Source: UBA6614 sp002433235
GTDB taxonomy: Bacteria; Verrucomicrobiota; Verrucomicrobiia; Limisphaerales; UBA1100
Assembly (NCBI GenBank): GCA_002433235.1
Contig: DJHS01000045.1
Span: 1 to 12,013 of the forward strand
DNA: 12,013 nucleotides
Direction of reading: 5' to 3'
Positions 8,570 through 12,013 of this stretch are shown piece after piece. The position numbers and the translations under genes were made by a program. The notes under the pieces were generated by a model that did not search any database, was not told the DNA's origin, and was given only the letters and a program-made list of their open reading frames with translations. Position 1 is the first letter of the stretch, and every line of letters starts with the position of its first letter.

Positions 8570-8657
8570 TTGCCCCGGAGGGGCAAACGAAAATAGCCCA
8601 GCACTTCAGTGCTGGGTCAAGGCGCGGACAAATCGAAGTCCCGGAGGGACGGCTGAA
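8570..8657 (+). repeat. Left copy of a three-hairpin REP-like palindromic unit
   Basis: Three perfect inverted repeats occur in order. The first is TTGCCCC-GGA-GGGGCAA (8570-8586). The second is CCCAGCACT-TC-AGTGCTGGG (8597-8616), preceded by ATAG. The third is GTCCC-GGA-GGGAC (8638-8650), followed by GGCTGAAAA. The unit ends about three bases before the transposase stop codon (8660-8662). The same order, spacing and end motif recur in reverse orientation at 9124-9213. Confidence 0.8.
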
Positions 8658-8659
8658 AA

Positions 8660-9112
8660 CTACCCCCAAACATACCGCTCATCATAATCCACATCGTGCT
8701 TCTTCAAAAATGCCACAAACTCCTCCTTGAACGTTCGCTTTCGATGATGCTCCTCCTGCCCATTGATGTACGCCACCGTGTCCGCAATTTGTGACACGCC
8801 CACCGTAAACGCCCCATACCCCTCCTGCCACGCGAAGGCCTCCTTGTCGGGAAACGTGTCGTGAATCCATTTCGATGATCCGCCTTTAATCAATTGCATT
8901 GCTTTCGAAATGCTCATTTTCGCGGGCAACGAAATTAACAAATGTGCGTGATCCTCAACCCCACCAATCGCCAGTGCCTTCATTTTGTGCTCCTGCGCGG
9001 TCCCGCCCATGTATGGCCAAAGTCGTTCGCGCAATTCCGGCGTGAGATGGCGTTCGTGGTTTTTCGTGCTGAAAACGCAATGGTAATGGGCGCTGATGTA
9101 CGTGTGGCTCAT
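8660..9112 (-). CDS. REP-associated tyrosine transposase (IS200-like, Y1_Tnp/HUH)
   Basis: 150 aa, a normal length for the single-domain Y1 family, and apparently intact. It begins MSHTYISAHYHCVFSTKNHER, the usual opening strand of the family. The HUH metal-binding motif is H55-A-H57 in GGVEDHAHLLISLP. The probable catalytic tyrosine is Y115 in VAYINGQEEHHRKRTF. The C-terminus (FVAFLKKHDVDYDERYVWG) is typical of the planctomycete/verrucomicrobial IS200-like group. The enzyme would nick single-stranded palindromic DNA and form a 5'-phosphotyrosine link. The ATG at 9112 has no Shine-Dalgarno and is preceded 21 bp upstream by the right palindromic unit, so that unit overlaps its promoter region and could regulate it. 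The stop is TAG at 8660-8662. Intact key residues suggest it could be active; this is not proven. Confidence 0.9.
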   Translation of the reverse strand: MSHTYISAHYHCVFSTKNHERHLTPELRERLWPYMGGTAQEHKMKALAIGGVEDHAHLLISLPAKMSISKAMQLIKGGSSKWIHDTFPDKEAFAWQEGYGAFTVGVSQIADTVAYINGQEEHHRKRTFKEEFVAFLKKHDVDYDERYVWG

Positions 9113-9123
9113 GGTTGGAGTTT

Positions 9124-9213
9124 GGTTTCAGTCGTCCCTACGGGACTCCCTTCCCCGGCGCCGCCGTTCCCAGCACTGAAGTGCTGGGCTATTCTCGATC
9201 GTCCCTCCGGGAC
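9124..9213 (-). repeat. Right copy of the three-hairpin REP-like unit, inverted
   Basis: Read on the minus strand: GTCCC-GGA-GGGAC (9201-9213); then ATAG and CCCAGCACT-TC-AGTGCTGGG (9169-9188); then GTCCC-GTA-GGGAC by position (9134-9146), followed by GACTGAAACC (9124-9133). Spacers between hairpins are 12 and 22 bases, against 10 and 21 in the left copy. The central 20-bp palindrome is identical in both copies while the spacers differ, so the hairpins are the conserved part. It ends 11 bases before the transposase ATG. Confidence 0.8.
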
Positions 9214-9324
9214 TGAACGCACGACGCACGGGAATGTTATGACTCATTGCTTCCGCCTGAGTTTTAACGAATTTTCGTTTATTCATTCGATCCGTCCAAT
9301 TCAAATCTGTGTCAAAATTCCCCT

Positions 9325-9358
9325 TATAATTCACCCTCATTTGAAATTGTCGAATTTC
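9325..9358 (+). promoter_or_regulatory. Candidate -10 box and hairpin upstream of the DUF1549/DUF1553 gene
   Basis: The AT-rich stretch 9250-9360 contrasts with the GC-rich genes around it. It contains a consensus TATAAT (9325-9330), 61 bp upstream of the ATG at 9392. The -35 is poor: TTCAAA (9300-9305) is 19 bp away. Downstream, GAAATT (9343-9348) and AATTTC (9353-9358) form a perfect 6-bp inverted repeat with a 4-base loop, in the predicted leader. An AAGGGA Shine-Dalgarno-like site (9383-9387) precedes the start codon. Confidence 0.4.
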
Positions 9359-9391
9359 ACCCCTTCGGCTAGGGTCAATTGAAGGGAACGT

Positions 9392-12013
9392 ATGAGGGTT
9401 TTTTACACGGTTTTTTCGCTGGCGTTCGCCATTCAATTGGCGGCTGCTCCGGTTTTGTTTGAAAAGGACATTCGGCCGATCCTGAAGGCGCATTGTTTTC
9501 ATTGCCACGGCGAGGATGGCCGGGAGCGCGGTGAACTGGATGTGCGGCTGGCGCGGCTGATCCTCGAGGGCGGCGAGCACGGGCCGGCGGTGGTGAAAGG
9601 CAAGCCGGAGGAAAGCCGGCTGTTCAAGATGGTCAACTCTGGCAAGATGCCTAAGGAACAGGCCAAGTTGTCGGCGGAGGAGATTGGGCTGATCCGCGAT
9701 TGGATCGCGCAAGGCGCCAAGACAGCACGGCCCGAGCCGGAGGATCCCAATGCGGTGGGCATCACCGACGAGGAACGCAGCTTCTGGGCGTTTCAACCGA
9801 TCCAAAACCCGAAAGTGCCCGAGGGTGCGGCCAATCCGGTGGATGCGTTTTTGCTGCGGCGGTTGCACGCGGAAGGGCTGGAGTTTTCTAAAGCGGCCGA
9901 CAAGCGTACGTTGATTCGCCGCGCCACGTTCGACCTCACCGGTTTGCCGCCCACGCCGGAGGAGATCAAAAAATTTGTGGAAGACAAATCGCCCGACGCC
10001 TACGCGAAGCTCATTGATCGCCTGCTCGGCTCGCCACAATACGGCGTGCGCTGGGGCCGGCATTGGCTGGACATCGCCGGCTATGCGGATTCCGAAGGCT
10101 ACAACGAACGCGACACCGAGCGCGCATGGGCGTGGCGTTATCGCGATTATGTCGTGAACGCCTTTAACAAGGATCTGCCGTGGGATCAGTTCATCCGCGA
10201 ACAACTCGCCGGCGACGAGATGGTGAAGCCGCCTTACAAGGAACTGAAGCCCGGGCAGATCGACAAGCTCACCGCCACTGGTTTCCTGCGCATGGCGCCC
10301 GACGGCACCGCCACCGCCAACAACAACGACGCCCGCAATCAGGTGATGGCCGAGACGATCAAGATTGTTTCCACCTCCCTTATGGGCATGACCGTTGGCT
10401 GCGCGCAATGCCACGATCACCGTTACGACCCCATTCCGCAAAAGGATTACTACCAGCTCCGCGCCATCTTCGAGCCGGGCCTTAACCCCAAGAGCTGGCG
10501 CGTTCCCAATAGCCGGCGCATCACGCTCTACACCGATGCCGACCGCGCGAAGTCCGCCGAGATCGAGGCCGAGGCCAAGAAAGCCGATGCTGAACGGCAA
10601 AAGAAGGTCGAGTTTTTCATCGAGCGCACGCTCACGTGGAAGCTTGAGGCCGTGCCGGAGAAAGACCGCAAGGAACTCCGCGAAGCCTACCGCTCCAAGA
10701 AACGCGATGACGCACAAAACGCCATCCTCAAAAAATATCCCAGCGTGCGCCAGATCAGCGCCGGTTCACTGTACCTTTACGACCGCGAGTACAACGACGA
10801 GATCAACAAGCTTAACAAGAAACGGAAAGAATTTACCGACAAGAAGGATGACGAAAAGGCCGCCGCCGAGGTGAAACGCATCGACGAGCGCATCACGTTT
10901 TTCAAGGAAGCCCTTAGCAAAAAGGTGCTCGATGCCATGGCCAAGAAGGCCACCGACATCCGCGCCACCAAGCCCGAGGAGCCGTTCATTCGCGCGCTCA
11001 CGGAACCCGCCGGCACGCCGCCGGTCACGCACGTCTTTTTCCGTGGCAACCACGATCAGCCCAAGGCCGCCGTCAAACCCGCCGGTCTCAGCGTCGTCTC
11101 CGCCCCGGCCATTGCCGACAACGACGCTGCCCTGCCTTCCACCGGCCGGNNGTACAATGACGAGATCAACAAGCTCAACAAGAAACGCAAAGAGTTTGCC
11201 GACAAGAAGGACGACGAAAAGGCCGCCGCCGAGGTCAAGCGCATCGACGAGCGCATCCAATTCTTCCGCGATGCCCTCAGCAAAAAGGTGCTTGATGCCA
11301 TGGCCAAGAAGGCGACGGACATTCGCGCCACCAAGCCCGAGGAGCCGTTCATNNNNNNNNNNNNNNNNNNNNNNNNNNNNNNNNNNNNNNNNNNNNNNNN
11401 NNNNNNNNNNNNNNNNNNNNNNNAAGGACGCCGTCAAACCCGCCGGCTTGTCCGTCGTCTCCGCGCCGGCCATTGCCAACAACGATGCTGCCCTGCCTTC
11501 CACCGGCCGGCGCACGGCCTTTGCCAAGCATCTCACCAGCGGCAAACACCCGCTCACCGCACGCGTGCTTGTGAACCGCTTTTGGCTGCATCACTTTGGC
11601 CGCGGCATCGTCGATACTCCCGGCGACTTCGGTCGGCTCGGCGAACTGCCCAGCCACCCCGGGCTGCTTGACTGGCTGGCCAGCGATTTCATGAAACACG
11701 GCTGGCAGCTCAAGCGCCTGCACAAGCTCATTATGACCAGTCAGGCTTACCAACAGGTTTCCCGCCGCAACGCCAAGCAGGACAAAACCGATCCCGACAA
11801 CCGTCTGCTTGGCCGCATGAATGTCCGCCGCATGGAGGCCGAGACCCTTCGTGACGCGATGCTGTCGCTCAGCGGCCAGGTGAGCCTTCGGCTCGGCGGC
11901 AAGCCCGTGCCTGTGATGGAGGACGAGGTTGGCCAATTCATCATCGGCAAGGAAAACCTCGACGGCGAACGCAAGCCCGGCAAGGCCGTCGACCTCAAGG
12001 GCGCGCAGCATCG
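9392..12013 (+). CDS. PSCyt1-DUF1549-DUF1553 (PSD1) surface cytochrome-type protein (3' end off the window; frame broken at a gap)
   Basis: The ATG at 9392 starts a Sec signal (about 1-19, MRVFYTVFSLAFAIQLAAA). Next is a planctomycete-type cytochrome c domain with heme motif C35-F-H-C38-H39 (about 25-110). The DUF1549 (PSCyt2) domain follows (about 145-365), with RRATFDLTGLPPTPEE, RWGRHWLD and a second CxxCH, C337-A-Q-C340-H341, in CAQCHDHRYDPI. A charged coiled-coil-like region (about 390-520) leads to DUF1553 after the gap: HPLTARVLVNRFWLHHFGRG, SHPGLLDWLASDF, RMEAETLRDAMLSLSG. Such proteins are exported, abundant in Planctomycetota and Verrucomicrobiota and of unresolved function; a DUF1501 gene often follows. 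About 120 codons appear twice here (10787-11149 and 11150-11510). The 71-N gap is two bases shorter than the matching stretch of copy one, so the nominal frame ends wrongly; the true frame resumes at 11424 and stays open to the edge. These look like assembly faults, not a pseudogene. Confidence 0.85.
10787..11149 (+). repeat. Duplicated gene segment, copy 1
   Basis: This is a complete 363-base stretch encoding EYNDEINKLNKKRKEF through the end of NDAALPSTGR. It stops exactly where the two-N junction begins. Compared with copy 2 it differs mostly at third codon positions, with a few amino-acid changes: T/A after KEF, ITFFKEA against IQFFRDA, ADND against ANND. That pattern is what two related strains would show. 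Confidence 0.85.
11150..11151. other. Two-N scaffold junction
   Basis: Two Ns mark the boundary between copy 1 and copy 2 of the duplicated segment. A join of this kind arises when two contig ends that really overlap are placed side by side because strain differences stopped them merging. Confidence 0.85.
11353..11423. other. Assembly gap, 71 Ns
   Basis: The gap lies inside copy 2. The sequence before it (GAGCCGTTCAT) and after it (AAGGACGCCGTCAAACCC) aligns to copy 1 with offsets of 363 and 361, so the gap should be 73 bases if the copies are collinear. The missing two bases account for the apparent frameshift. Confidence 0.9.

Larger units (their letters stand above)
8570..9213. mobile_element. 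RAYT locus: REP-associated transposase framed by inverted palindromic units
   Basis: A 150-aa single-domain HUH transposase gene (8660-9112) is bracketed by two copies of a composite palindromic unit, the left in plus and the right in minus orientation, so their GGGACG-CTGAAA ends both face the gene. This is the layout of RAYT genes, whose transposases recognise and spread REP sequences rather than moving as a conventional insertion sequence. No target-site duplication was found outside 8570 or 9213, as expected for this single-strand mechanism. The element separates the metallohydrolase gene from the DUF1549/1553 gene. Confidence 0.75.
11150..11510 (+). repeat. Duplicated gene segment, copy 2 (with internal gap)
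   Basis: Copy 2 restarts at the same codon as copy 1: NNG at 11150-11152 stands where copy 1 has GAG at 10787-10789, an offset of 363. It continues past PSTGR straight into the conserved RTAFAKHLTSGKHPLTARV of DUF1553, which copy 1 never reaches. A 71-base N run (11353-11423) replaces 73 bases of copy 1 (10990-11062). Confidence 0.85.

Noticed and set aside
8570..8657. Possible CRISPR array or intrinsic terminator made of the repeated hairpins
   Set aside because: The three hairpins differ in sequence and spacing, there are no uniform spacers, and no T-run follows. The mirror copy beyond the transposase identifies them as RAYT-linked palindromes.
9128..10717. Minus-strand reading frame of 529 codons opposite the DUF1549/1553 gene
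   Set aside because: Its start is antisense to conserved DUF1549 coding and its end lies in palindromic DNA; no domain is recognisable.
10787..11510. A genuine pseudogene or programmed frameshift in the DUF1549/1553 gene
   Set aside because: The frame breaks only across a run of Ns that is two bases shorter than its collinear copy, and coding after it is open and conserved.

Overview
The window looks like a metagenome-assembled fragment of a Verrucomicrobiota genome; the related Planctomycetota are the main alternative. The pointers are a PSCyt1/DUF1549/DUF1553 surface cytochrome-type protein, a secreted CehA/McbA-type metallohydrolase, a Tat-exported SMP-30 protein, an Ala/Pro-rich tail-anchored protein with TVRI-LPP motifs, few clear Shine-Dalgarno sites, and a small REP-associated transposase framed by palindromes. 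Three runs of N, and two diverged copies of one gene segment joined by two Ns, point to a scaffold built from a mixed-strain population.

Layout: (a) 1-491, minus strand: 5' part of a lipoprotein that runs off the left edge where a PQQ-type beta-propeller seems to begin. (b) 617-1744, minus: Tat-exported SMP-30/gluconolactonase-like protein. Divergent from it, 1839-3122, plus: LarA-like protein of the nickel-dependent hydroxyacid racemase/epimerase superfamily. The 94 bp between them hold a 12-bp palindrome and a near copy. (c) 3184-6016, minus: a probable three-gene operon read as tail-anchored Ala/Pro/Met-rich protein, thioredoxin, class V aminotransferase. A good sigma70-like promoter with an inverted repeat in its spacer precedes it. 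(d) 6174-8474, minus: large secreted CehA/McbA-type metal-dependent hydrolase. (e) 8570-9213: REP-associated tyrosine transposase (RAYT/IS200-like) bracketed by two inverted copies of a three-hairpin palindromic unit. (f) 9392 to the right edge, plus: PSCyt1-DUF1549-DUF1553 protein, with a duplicated segment and a mis-sized gap.

Functional reading: the SMP-30 and LarA-like proteins could act in sequence on sugar lactones and sugar acids, which is inference from adjacency and family chemistry. The metallohydrolase and the DUF1549/1553 protein fit the large exported-enzyme repertoire of this group. Thioredoxin is the only product whose biochemical role is secure. No tRNA, rRNA or CRISPR array was seen. 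The least explained items are the tail-anchored repeat protein and the RAYT with its composite palindromes; the most striking irregularity, the duplication in the last gene, is best explained as an assembly artefact.
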